This document shows positions 56,244-64,000 of a stretch of 64,000 bases of DNA, one piece after another. This DNA comes from an uncultured Flavobacteriales bacterium (lineage in GTDB: Bacteria; Bacteroidota; Bacteroidia; Flavobacteriales_D; Crocinitomicaceae), in assembly GCA_903935095.1 (NCBI GenBank), contig CAIZQH010000021.1:186001-250000 (forward strand). The letters are read 5' to 3'. Position numbers and translations under genes: made by a program. The notes beneath the pieces are model-generated. The model was not told the origin of the DNA. It saw nothing but the letters and a program-made list of their open reading frames with translations, and did no database searches. The stretch's first letter is position 1. Every line of letters begins with the position of its first letter.

Positions 56244-56314
56244 GGTGTTTTTTTGAAAACAAATAAAATTTAAGGTTAAACTTTCATGAATTCATTGTTA
56301 GCTAAGCTCATCAG

Positions 56315-56345
56315 TTGCATTATCCGAGTACAATACCTAAATTCG
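56315..56345 (+). promoter_or_regulatory. candidate promoter of the DPP IV-type peptidase
   Basis: TTG at 56315-56317, then 20 nt, then TAAATTCG at 56338-56345 (one mismatch to TAnnTTTG). The box ends 18 nt before the ATG at 56364. Confidence 0.4.
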
Positions 56346-56363
56346 GGCTTCAAATATTTGAAT

Positions 56364-58523
56364 ATGAAAAATAGTCTTCTCTTTGTTTTTACTTTAGTTT
56401 ACTCCCTTGTTTTCGCCCAAGACCTTACCGTTGAGCGTATTTGGAAAAATTATGAATTTAGTCCAAAGCGTATAAATGGTTTCAAATCCATGAACGATGG
56501 TGAACATTACACCAATGTAAAAGACGGAAATTCCATTTACAAATTCAGTTTGAATGATGTGAATGACAAAGGAGTAGCAGTTCTTGATGGTTCGAAACTT
56601 TTAGTGGATGGAAAAAAACTGGAATTTGATGATTATGAGTTTAATTCGGATGAGACAAAAATCCTTTTATTGACAAATGTTGAGTCCATTTACCGACGCA
56701 GTTTTCAAGCCGTTTATTATCTATTTAATTTGGAAACACAAAAATTAACTCCCCTAGATTCTGAACATACTCCACAAACCTTGGCTGAATATTCTCCGGA
56801 CGGAACAAAAGTTTCCTACATTCATGGTAATGATCTTTTTGTGAAAACGATTGCGAATGGAAAAGTAGAGAAGTTAACTCAGGATGGCAAACGTAATAAA
56901 GTGATTAATGGAACAACGGATTGGGTATATGAGGAAGAGTTTTCAATTACCAAAGCATATGGTTGGTCGCCTGACAGTAAATACATTGCTTACCTGCGTT
57001 TTGATGAAAAAGCTGTTCCAGAATATAGCATGGATACGTATGGTGGTTTGTATCCAGAAGCATATACTTTTAAATACCCAAAAGCAGGGGAAGTGAATAG
57101 TGTGGTAACCGCACATTGTATTTCGGTGGACAGTAAAAAAGTACAACAGATTGATTTGGGATCTTATGAGTACATCCCCAGATTGAATTGGTCTTCTGCC
57201 TCCAATCAATTGATTGTTCAAACCATGAATCGTCACCAAAGTGAATTAAACTATTGGTTAGTGGATGTCGTGAAAGGTAAAGTTTCGGGCAAAATCTTCT
57301 TTACCGAGAAATCAACAACTTATATTGACATCGATGACAATTTATTGATATTGAAAGATGGGAAATCCATTCTTCGTACAAGTGAAGAAAGTGGATACCG
57401 TCATATTTATCAATTGAATTTTGATGGAAGTGTGAAACAAATCACAAGTGGACCTTGGGATGTGATTGATTTTCTTGGGTTTGATGAAACGTCCAAGCAA
57501 ATTTATTTTAGTTCTGCTGAAAAAGGAGCCATTCATAAATCCATTTACTCAGTGGAAACAAGTGGTGCCAATAAACGTGATTTAACAGCGCCTATTGGAT
57601 ACAATGAAGCGGAATTCCTAAATGGGATGCATTATTTTATTCATACCTATTCCAATGCCAATCAAGCTCCTGTTTATCAGCTTTGTAAAAGTGACGGATC
57701 AGTTGTTCGAGTAATGGAGTCCAATCAGGCCTTCACGGATAAAATGAAAAAAGAGCGCTTATCGTCCAAACAATTTATCGAAGTAAATGCGAATGGCGTA
57801 AAGTTAAATGCTTCTGTGATATTACCGGTTGGATTCGATCCAGCAAAAAAATATCCGATGTATGTCAACGTGTACGGTGGGCCCGGACATAACGAAGTGT
57901 TAGATGCGTGGGATGGAAATGATTATTTCTTTCATCAATTGTTAGCCCAAAAAGGATACATCATTTTCCAAGTGGATCCGAGAGGAACGATGTATCAAGG
58001 AGTGGAATTCAAGAAAAGCACCTATTTGCAATTGGGAAAATTGGAAATCGAGGACGTGATGAATGCCGTAAAAGAATACGCGAAAAATTCGTTCGTAGAT
58101 GCAAGTCGCGTTGGAATTATGGGTTGGAGTTACGGTGGATTCATGGCATCCTTAGGAATCACGAAAGGCGCGGAGGTATTTAAAATGGCGATTGCGGTTG
58201 CTCCTGTTACAAATTGGAGGTATTATGACAATATATACACGGAGCGTTTCATGCGCACTCCTCAGGAAAACGCAGATGGCTACGACCGAAATTCGCCTAT
58301 TAATTTTGTAGATAACATGAAAGGTAAATATTTGTTAATTCATGGATCAGCGGATGATAATGTTCACTTTCAAAATACCATGGACATGACAAGTGCCTTG
58401 GTCAAAGCGAATAAGCAATTTGATTTATTTGTGTATCCGGATAAAAACCACGGAATATATGGTGGGAATACACGTAATCATTTATTTCAATTAATGTTGA
58501 CGTTTATTGAGTCAAACTTATAA
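56364..58523 (+). CDS. S9 family peptidase, dipeptidyl-peptidase IV type
   Basis: DPP IV-type enzymes remove N-terminal dipeptides, often Xaa-Pro, in the periplasm or at the surface. The ATG at 56364 (MKNSLLFVFTLVYSLVFAQ) gives a clean signal peptide; the track's upstream start does not. The 719-residue protein has an N-terminal eight-bladed propeller with the substrate-amine-binding acidic pair in DWVYEEEFS, and a C-terminal alpha/beta-hydrolase. Catalytic residues are Ser589 (GWSYGG), Asp664 or 665 (SADDNVH) and His696 (KNHGI). It is divergent from the nucleic-acid operon and monocistronic. Confidence 0.92.
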   Translation: MKNSLLFVFTLVYSLVFAQDLTVERIWKNYEFSPKRINGFKSMNDGEHYTNVKDGNSIYKFSLNDVNDKGVAVLDGSKLLVDGKKLEFDDYEFNSDETKILLLTNVESIYRRSFQAVYYLFNLETQKLTPLDSEHTPQTLAEYSPDGTKVSYIHGNDLFVKTIANGKVEKLTQDGKRNKVINGTTDWVYEEEFSITKAYGWSPDSKYIAYLRFDEKAVPEYSMDTYGGLYPEAYTFKYPKAGEVNSVVTAHCISVDSKKVQQIDLGSYEYIPRLNWSSASNQLIVQTMNRHQSELNYWLVDVVKGKVSGKIFFTEKSTTYIDIDDNLLILKDGKSILRTSEESGYRHIYQLNFDGSVKQITSGPWDVIDFLGFDETSKQIYFSSAEKGAIHKSIYSVETSGANKRDLTAPIGYNEAEFLNGMHYFIHTYSNANQAPVYQLCKSDGSVVRVMESNQAFTDKMKKERLSSKQFIEVNANGVKLNASVILPVGFDPAKKYPMYVNVYGGPGHNEVLDAWDGNDYFFHQLLAQKGYIIFQVDPRGTMYQGVEFKKSTYLQLGKLEIEDVMNAVKEYAKNSFVDASRVGIMGWSYGGFMASLGITKGAEVFKMAIAVAPVTNWRYYDNIYTERFMRTPQENADGYDRNSPINFVDNMKGKYLLIHGSADDNVHFQNTMDMTSALVKANKQFDLFVYPDKNHGIYGGNTRNHLFQLMLTFIESNL

Positions 58524-58640
58524 AAACGGAGCGATTTCAATAACAAATTACTATTATTTAATTACAGACAAACGCAATTAGCCCTTTCTTTTGTAATTTA
58601 GAGCAAAACTTTTAAACCAAACAAATATTTCGTAATAAAA

Positions 58641-59927
58641 ATGAGTGAAATAGCCAAATTAGAACTTGACGGAAAAGTATACGAACTTCCAGTCATTACA
58701 GGTACTGAAAACGAAAAAGCGATTGATATTTCCAAGTTAAGAGACTTAACAGGATACGTCACCTTGGATACAGGATACAAAAACACCGGAGCAACAAAAA
58801 GTGCCATCACTTTCTTGGATGGCGAAAAGGGAATTCTACATTACAGAGGATATTCAATTGAGCAATTAGCGGAGAAAGCTTCGTTCATTGAAGTTGCATA
58901 TCTTCTCATTTATGGGGATCTTCCAACAAAAATTGAATTAGATCAATTCGAAGATAGCATCAAGAAGCATACATTGGTTCATGAGGATATGAAACAATTC
59001 TTTGAAGCATATCCATCGAAAGCCCATCCAATGGGTGTCCTTTCATCGATGATTGCATCATTGGCAACGTTCTATCCAGAATCGTTGGATCCAAACAGAA
59101 GCAAGGAAGCGAAAAATTTAACGATTCATCGTTTGATCGCGAAATTGCCAACATTAGCAGCTTGGGCATATAAGAATTCTATTCGTCATCCATTCATGTA
59201 CCCGAAAAATAAATTCGACTACTGCGAGAATTTTATGTACATGATGTTTGCGATGCCAACAGAAGATTACAAAGTGGATCCAGTTGTGGTAAGTGCATTA
59301 AACACCTTGCTGATTCTTCACGCTGATCACGAACAAAACTGTTCAACGTCAACTGTTCGTATCGTTGGTTCTTCTCAAGCGAATTTATATTCAACGGTTT
59401 CAGCGGGAATCTCTGCTCTTTGGGGCCCACTACATGGTGGTGCGAATCAAGAAGTAATCGAAATGTTGGAGCAAATCCACAACGATGGTGGAAATGTTGA
59501 CAAATGGGTATTGAAAGCGAAAGATAAAGAAGATCCCTTCCGTTTAATGGGCTTCGGTCACCGCGTATACAAGAACTTCGACCCACGTGCAAACATCATC
59601 AAAAAAGCATGTGATGAAGTATTAAATAAATTGGGTGTGAACGATCCATTATTGGAAATCGCGAAAAAATTAGAGAAAGTTGCCTTGGAGGACGAATACT
59701 TTAAAGCAAGAAACTTGTATCCAAATGTAGATTTCTATTCAGGAATCATTTACAAAGCATTAGGAATTCCTTCTGAAATGTTCACCGTGATGTTCGCTTT
59801 AGGACGTCTTCCAGGATGGGTTGCTCAATGGAAAGAAATGACAGAGAACAAAGAACCAATCGGTCGTCCACGTCAGATTTACATCGGTGAAACGGACAGA
59901 CAGTATGTTGAGATCTCGAAACGATAA
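58641..59927 (+). CDS. gltA: citrate synthase
   Basis: GltA condenses acetyl-CoA and oxaloacetate at the entry of the TCA cycle. The 428-residue protein is the type II (NADH-sensitive family) length. It shows an N-terminal beta domain ending LHYRGYSIEQLAEK, the HADHEQNCSTSTVR motif, the active-site region GPLHGGANQEVIEML, GFGHRVYKNFDPRA, and the C-terminal FALGRLPGWVAQWKEM. Acetyl-CoA from PDH (pdhB at 10.8 kb) feeds it. A strong terminator follows. Confidence 0.96.
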   Translation: MSEIAKLELDGKVYELPVITGTENEKAIDISKLRDLTGYVTLDTGYKNTGATKSAITFLDGEKGILHYRGYSIEQLAEKASFIEVAYLLIYGDLPTKIELDQFEDSIKKHTLVHEDMKQFFEAYPSKAHPMGVLSSMIASLATFYPESLDPNRSKEAKNLTIHRLIAKLPTLAAWAYKNSIRHPFMYPKNKFDYCENFMYMMFAMPTEDYKVDPVVVSALNTLLILHADHEQNCSTSTVRIVGSSQANLYSTVSAGISALWGPLHGGANQEVIEMLEQIHNDGGNVDKWVLKAKDKEDPFRLMGFGHRVYKNFDPRANIIKKACDEVLNKLGVNDPLLEIAKKLEKVALEDEYFKARNLYPNVDFYSGIIYKALGIPSEMFTVMFALGRLPGWVAQWKEMTENKEPIGRPRQIYIGETDRQYVEISKR

Positions 59928-59930
59928 AAG

Positions 59931-59964
59931 AAAAAGCCCTGACAGAATCGCCGGGGCTTTTTTT
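59931..59964 (+). terminator. terminator after gltA
   Basis: AAAAAGCCC(TG) and (CC)GGGGCTTTTT pair over nine to eleven positions, one of them a G-U pair, around a roughly ten-base loop, followed by a T tract. On the other strand a T run is also present, so it may serve the convergent methyltransferase gene too. Confidence 0.88.
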
Positions 59965-59975
59965 ATGGGTTAATT

Positions 59976-61184
59976 TCAGGGTTCCTCTTGAGGTTCTCCT
60001 TGCTCATCAAACGGAAAATGTGTTCGCTTAGAGCCAGCATACGTTTCAAACATGCGGAAACTACATTCCAAGTCACCGTTGAATACTTTGTGTTTCACAC
60101 TTGGACGCAGTCCAATGGATTTTAATCCTTCCTCACTCGACGTAATCACCCACGCTTGTGAGTTCGTCATCGTGTGCTTCAACCAATTACCGATGTTTTC
60201 ATAAAGTTCGTGTGTATTTGCTGCTAAACGTTCTCCGTAAGGTGGATTGGTTAAAATGAAAATCTCCTCGTCTTCCTCTTTGGTGATTTCATCAAAGGAA
60301 CACACTTTCGTTTCAATGAAGCGTCCAAAACTCATGGAACGCAAATTGCGGCGTGTTTTCAAAATCATCTCATCCGATAAATCCGAGCCCATGATTCGAC
60401 AGGGAAGTGAGCGGACATTTCTTAGCGCATTGTCGTAGATGTCGTTCCAAACAGTCTCCTCGTAATTCTTTAAATTCTTGAACGCGTAATGCTGACGTTC
60501 GATGTTTGAAGGAATTCCCGATGCTAGTAATGCTGCTTCCATTAAAAGTGTTCCAGAACCGCAGAATGGATCAAGGAAAGTTGTTTTACGGTCCCATTTC
60601 GATAGTCGAATCAAGCTTGCCGCAACAACTTCATTGATTGGTGCATCTCCGACTGCTTCACGGTATCCGCGTTGGAAAAGAGGGATTCCACTTGTGTTCA
60701 GTGATATCGTCACTTCATTTTCTTTGATGTATAGGTCAAATAGAACTTGTGGACGTTTTAATTCAACATCCGGACGATCATCGAATTCATTGCGGAATGA
60801 GTCCACAATGGCATCTTTCACCACCAAGTAGGGATATTGTGTGTTGTTAAACAAGGTCGAAAAAACCGCACCCTTTACCGCAAAGGTTTTGGATCCGTCG
60901 AAAATTTCTGTCCACTTGATTTTCATGGCTTTACGGTACAAGTCTTCCTCTGATTTAATATAGAACTTGTCCAGTTCGACAAGAATCGAAATAGCACATC
61001 GTGCATATAGATTTAAATAGTACACATCTCTCCATGTTCCTTTGATCCGGACAGCTCGATTGAGTTGCTCCGCTTTCGGGTAACCAAGTTCTTCTAATTC
61101 CTCAACTAATGTTTGTTCAAATCCAAACAAACATTTTAATGTAATTGTTAACTCTTCATTATTTCCCGTGCTCTTCTTTTCCAT
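59976..61184 (-). CDS. RlmL-type 23S rRNA (guanine-N2) methyltransferase
   Basis: The protein has an N-terminal THUMP-containing half (TITLKCLFGFEQTLVEELEELGYPKAEQ), the RlmL/TrmN linker (SGIPLFQRGYREAVGDAPI), and a Rossmann methyltransferase half with SAM motif FLDPFCGSGTLLMEAALLASG and catalytic NPPYGERL. This fits COG0116, which methylates G2445 in E. coli 23S rRNA. The track starts at a TTG (61214); the ATG at 61184 (MEKKST) is preferred, giving 402 residues. E. coli RlmL has a second methyltransferase (RlmK) fused, absent here. Substrate position is inferred from the family. Confidence 0.85.
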   Translation of the reverse strand: MEKKSTGNNEELTITLKCLFGFEQTLVEELEELGYPKAEQLNRAVRIKGTWRDVYYLNLYARCAISILVELDKFYIKSEEDLYRKAMKIKWTEIFDGSKTFAVKGAVFSTLFNNTQYPYLVVKDAIVDSFRNEFDDRPDVELKRPQVLFDLYIKENEVTISLNTSGIPLFQRGYREAVGDAPINEVVAASLIRLSKWDRKTTFLDPFCGSGTLLMEAALLASGIPSNIERQHYAFKNLKNYEETVWNDIYDNALRNVRSLPCRIMGSDLSDEMILKTRRNLRSMSFGRFIETKVCSFDEITKEEDEEIFILTNPPYGERLAANTHELYENIGNWLKHTMTNSQAWVITSSEEGLKSIGLRPSVKHKVFNGDLECSFRMFETYAGSKRTHFPFDEQGEPQEEP

Positions 61185-61201
61185 TTTCTCGTGATAAGGT
61201 C

Positions 61202-61209
61202 TAACTTTG
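61202..61209 (+). promoter_or_regulatory. -7 element of the patatin/barrel gene
   Basis: TAACTTTG matches TAnnTTTG and ends 16 nt before the TTG start at 61226. It overlaps the upstream extension of the divergent methyltransferase ORF, which supports the later start for that gene. Confidence 0.55.
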
Positions 61210-61225
61210 TACAAAAGAACGAATT

Positions 61226-63514
61226 TTGCGAAGTTTCTTAACTCTTATTTCATTACTTTTTTTCATACTGCCCTTAGAATGTGCCGCGCAGCAGAAAATC
61301 GGCGTGGTTCTTAGTGGAGGTGGAGCGACTGGAGTTGCGCATGTTGGGGTGTTGAAAGCACTCGAGGAACGCAAGATACCTATTGATTTTATTATTGGAA
61401 CTTCTGCGGGTGCACTTGTTGCAAGTATGTATTCAAGCGGGTATTCGCCGAAGGAAATCGAAGCATATGTCTTGAGTGAGCCCTTTCAATTAATGGTAAA
61501 AGGCGAATTAGAATCAGAGAAGAAATTTTTCTTCTTCGATGAATCCAACACAAGCAGCATGTTTAATATTCCTTTTTCCAAGGATAGTATTCTGCAAAAG
61601 TCTATTCCGATGTCATTTGTCAATCCACGCTACTTCGATTTTGAAATGCTACGTATTTTGGGTCGAACAAGCGCTTCTGTTGGAAATGATTTCAATCGAC
61701 TCTTTATCCCCTTTCGCTGTGTTGCTTCAGACGTAGTCCGAAAAGAAAGTGTGGTTTTTTCCAATGGTAATTTGAATGAAGCGGTCCGCGCATCGATGAC
61801 TTTCCCTTTGTATTTAAATCCAATACGTATTAATGGAGTCCTTTATTTTGATGGTGGATTATATGATAATTTTCCTCTGAATGCCATGTACGAGCAATTT
61901 GATGCAGACTTTATCATCGGTAGTAATGTGACGAAGAATGATATTAAAGCGAATGAAAATGATTTCTTTGGGATGATTTCAAGCATGATGACAACACCTA
62001 CAAATTATGCATTACCATGCCAAGAAGGAATGATCATTGAGCCAAAAACAGAAGTGGGCACTTTTGACTTTAAAGATGTGCAACAGGCCATTGAGGATGG
62101 ATACCGTGCAACTCTGTTAAAATTAGACTCCCTCGAACGGTTTATCACTGCTCACGAACATCCTGATTCGCTTGCCATGAGAAGGGCTGCCTTCCGAGGT
62201 AAAATAATGCCTATTCGTGTTTCATCGGTTGTAACCGAGCCAATAAAAAAGAATGAGTTCAAATACGCGAACAAATTTATTTTACCTACAAGGAGTCATC
62301 GAATTTTAGATGAGCCGGAATTTATGAAACGGTACTTTCGTTTGGCTTCGACTCCTCAGATCGATTTTCTCTATCCGAATTTCGAATTGAAACCGAACGG
62401 AACTTTTCAATTAAAGTTAAAAGTGAAAAAGTCAAAGGAATTTCGTGCAGATTTTGGTGGACTCATTTCATCCCGAGCGGTGAATACCGGATACTTCAAT
62501 TTGAGTTACCGAAGCATTGGTAAGGTGGCACACAAAATCAATGCAGAGTCGTATTTTGGTAAGTTTTATGGTTCCCTTCGTGCCAACTACGAGATTGTAT
62601 TCCCTTCCACTTATCCTATTTCCATTAATGGTTATTTTACCTTAAATCGTTGGGATTACTTTCGGAGTTTTGCTACGTTTTTCGAGGATGTGAAACCTTC
62701 TTTTCTTGTTCAAAACGAGGTATATGGAGGGATAAAAATGAAATTGCCTTTAGGGAATAATGCACGGTGGACCATGGACGCGCGTTATTTTAGCTTGGAG
62801 GACGATTATTACCAATCGAGTCAATTTACCAACAAGGACACCGCTGACTACACCCGGTTTTATGGAACATCGCTTTCCCTGGAATACACGAAAAATAGTT
62901 TAAACAAAAAACAGTTTGCCACAGAAGGACATTTTTTTCAACTAAAGGCGCGTTATGTTAATGGATATGAGCGTACCGTTCCCGGGACTACTTCCATCTT
63001 GAAGGATACGGTGAAAAGAGGACATCAATGGTTGAGTTTACAAGCAGAATTTCAATCTTATTTTTTCAAAAACGGACCATTTCACATTGGTTTTCACGGA
63101 AAGACCGTGATAAATAGCCAATCCTTATTCGCAAATTATACGGCAAGTTTACTTTCCATGCCTGCTTTCAATTTAATTCCGGATATGGAAACCTTCTTTT
63201 TGCCCGACTATCGCGCTACACAATATGTTGGACTGGGAACCAATGTTATTTTGGAAATCATGAAAAAACTAGATTATCGTTTGGATGTTTATTATTTTCA
63301 GCCAATTGTTCAATTACAGCAAAATCCAGATGGCACCATAATATATGGAAAACCTCTTCAAGATCGTTCCATGGTGGCTTCAAGTTCATTGCTCTATGAT
63401 ACACCTATAGGCCCAGTTAGAGCTACCTTGAATTATTTTTCCAAACAGGAAAAACCTTGGTTCTTTCAAGTTAGTTTTGGATACGTGCTCTTTAACGAAC
63501 GAGCCTTTCGCTAA
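61226..63514 (+). CDS. patatin-like phospholipase with outer-membrane beta barrel
   Basis: The 762-residue protein starts at TTG, followed by a signal peptide ending ECAAQ. The patatin domain (about 24-330) has the oxyanion loop LSGGGATGVAHVG, catalytic Ser60 in GTSAGA and Asp209 in DGGLYDN, forming a Ser-Asp dyad. From about residue 370 onward there is a POTRA-like link and a 16-strand-type barrel, ending FGYVLFNERAFR. This is the architecture of PlpD-like (type Vd) surface phospholipases, with the catalytic domain probably displayed or secreted through the barrel. No signs of transfer. Confidence 0.9.
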   Translation: MRSFLTLISLLFFILPLECAAQQKIGVVLSGGGATGVAHVGVLKALEERKIPIDFIIGTSAGALVASMYSSGYSPKEIEAYVLSEPFQLMVKGELESEKKFFFFDESNTSSMFNIPFSKDSILQKSIPMSFVNPRYFDFEMLRILGRTSASVGNDFNRLFIPFRCVASDVVRKESVVFSNGNLNEAVRASMTFPLYLNPIRINGVLYFDGGLYDNFPLNAMYEQFDADFIIGSNVTKNDIKANENDFFGMISSMMTTPTNYALPCQEGMIIEPKTEVGTFDFKDVQQAIEDGYRATLLKLDSLERFITAHEHPDSLAMRRAAFRGKIMPIRVSSVVTEPIKKNEFKYANKFILPTRSHRILDEPEFMKRYFRLASTPQIDFLYPNFELKPNGTFQLKLKVKKSKEFRADFGGLISSRAVNTGYFNLSYRSIGKVAHKINAESYFGKFYGSLRANYEIVFPSTYPISINGYFTLNRWDYFRSFATFFEDVKPSFLVQNEVYGGIKMKLPLGNNARWTMDARYFSLEDDYYQSSQFTNKDTADYTRFYGTSLSLEYTKNSLNKKQFATEGHFFQLKARYVNGYERTVPGTTSILKDTVKRGHQWLSLQAEFQSYFFKNGPFHIGFHGKTVINSQSLFANYTASLLSMPAFNLIPDMETFFLPDYRATQYVGLGTNVILEIMKKLDYRLDVYYFQPIVQLQQNPDGTIIYGKPLQDRSMVASSSLLYDTPIGPVRATLNYFSKQEKPWFFQVSFGYVLFNERAFR

Positions 63515-63530
63515 AGAGCACGTTTGTTTT
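63484..63530 (+). terminator. terminator overlapping the end of the patatin/barrel gene
   Basis: CGTGCTCTTTA and TAAAGAGCACG form a perfect 11-base stem around a 17-nt loop, followed by TTTGTTTTT. The 5' arm encodes part of the last residues, and the 3' arm contains the TAA stop, so coding and terminator share sequence. Confidence 0.85.
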
Positions 63531-64000
63531 TAAATGAGGCCTCTGGATCGTAGGAATTCATCTAAACTTTCAATGTCTCCATACAACACTTCTCTCGCTT
63601 TACTTCCTTGGAACGAACCGATGATGCCCATTCCTTCTAGTTGATCAACGATTCGTCCGGCACGGTTGTAGCCAAGTTTTAATTTACGTTGTAATAAACT
63701 CGCAGAACCTTGTTGATTGATGACCACAATGCGCGCTGAGTCAACAAACATTGGATCAATTTCATTCATGTCGATGTCCCCACCTAAGTCACTGCCCTCT
63801 GGTGTGTATTCAGGAAGTATGAGTGCTTCTGGGTATGCACGCTGGTCACCAATGAAGCTACAAATTTCTTCCACTTCTGGTGTGTCTACAAATCCACATT
63901 GTAAACGTTTGATGTCTGATCCTGTTGAAATCAACATATCTCCGCGTCCAATTAATTGATCTGCGCCTGATGCATCGAGAATGGTTCGAGAATCAATCTT
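63530..64000 (-). CDS. ftsK: DNA translocase FtsK, C-terminal end (5' end beyond window)
   Basis: FtsK is the hexameric septal DNA pump. The visible 156 residues are in frame to base 64000 and begin KIDSRTILDASGADQLIGRGDML, the conserved end of the motor domain. They end with the gamma winged-helix domain (GSASLLQRKLKLGYNRAGRIVDQLEGMGIIG), which in other bacteria recognises KOPS. The rest of the motor and the membrane part lie past the window edge. The ORF-track start at 63937 is an internal Met. Confidence 0.95.
   Translation of the reverse strand, partial: KIDSRTILDASGADQLIGRGDMLISTGSDIKRLQCGFVDTPEVEEICSFIGDQRAYPEALILPEYTPEGSDLGGDIDMNEIDPMFVDSARIVVINQQGSASLLQRKLKLGYNRAGRIVDQLEGMGIIGSFQGSKAREVLYGDIESLDEFLRSRGLI

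Overview
The window is an ordinary chromosomal segment of a member of the Bacteroidota, most likely order Flavobacteriales. The evidence is the merged rpsL-rpsG-fusA-rpsJ-S10-spc ribosomal cluster without tuf, promoters of the Bacteroidota type (TTTG, about 19-20 nt, TAnnTTTG), almost no Shine-Dalgarno sequences, the gldD/gldE gliding genes beside ssb, two secreted proteins with type IX secretion (T9SS) C-terminal sorting domains, and a TonB-dependent receptor with a carboxypeptidase-like N-terminal domain. A Crocinitomicaceae (Fluviicola-like) affiliation is only a guess. Base composition looks even, and I see no phage, IS element, CRISPR array or rRNA gene.

Layout. (1) 1-10.6 kb, minus strand: str-S10-spc ribosomal genes from rpsL to a truncated rplF, driven by a strong promoter followed by a leader hairpin. 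(2) 10.7-18.4 kb, minus: pdhB, clpX-clpP, a TPR/OmpA-like lipoprotein, then ssb-gldE-gldD-folK, and topA further upstream (to 20.7 kb). (3) 20.9-27.5 kb, plus: the conserved flavobacterial run miaB, sigma-54-type activator, lptE, a TPR-like gene, secG, then groES-groEL with terminators. (4) 27.6-32.3 kb, plus: an SRAP-domain protein, an unknown lipoprotein and two unknown exported or anchored proteins. (5) 32.3-36.6 kb: dusB, manC and an SprT-like gene (minus), diverging from an MlaE/MlaF-type lipid ABC pair (plus). (6) 36.6-42.5 kb: tRNA-Leu(UAG), tig, a divergent oxyR/peroxiredoxin-thioredoxin module, prfA-pyrF. (7) 42.5-47.5 kb: a 46-residue lipoprotein absent from the ORF track, an Omp85-type barrel protein, rdgB, folB-gltX and a small coiled-coil protein. 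(8) 47.5-56.1 kb, minus: a tight six-gene operon encoding a lamin-tail T9SS protein, a TonB-dependent receptor, a T9SS endonuclease I, both halves of a 5'-nucleotidase, and a DUF4249 lipoprotein. (9) 56.3-64 kb: a DPP IV-type peptidase, citrate synthase, an RlmL-type methyltransferase, a patatin/beta-barrel protein and the 3' end of ftsK.

Most of the window is housekeeping: translation, protein folding and turnover, envelope biogenesis and redox defence. The most system-like accessory content is the 47.5-56.1 kb operon. I read it as a module that digests extracellular or surface-bound nucleic acid, imports the products and strips the phosphate. That function is inferred from gene content and is untested. 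Other points of interest are a hairpin at the start of the str mRNA, several starts only 3-5 nt behind a -7 element (prfA clearest), a split 5'-nucleotidase whose halves appear to use different export routes, and an SRAP protein with Asp where the family has Glu. No stretch longer than 300 bases lacks a gene.
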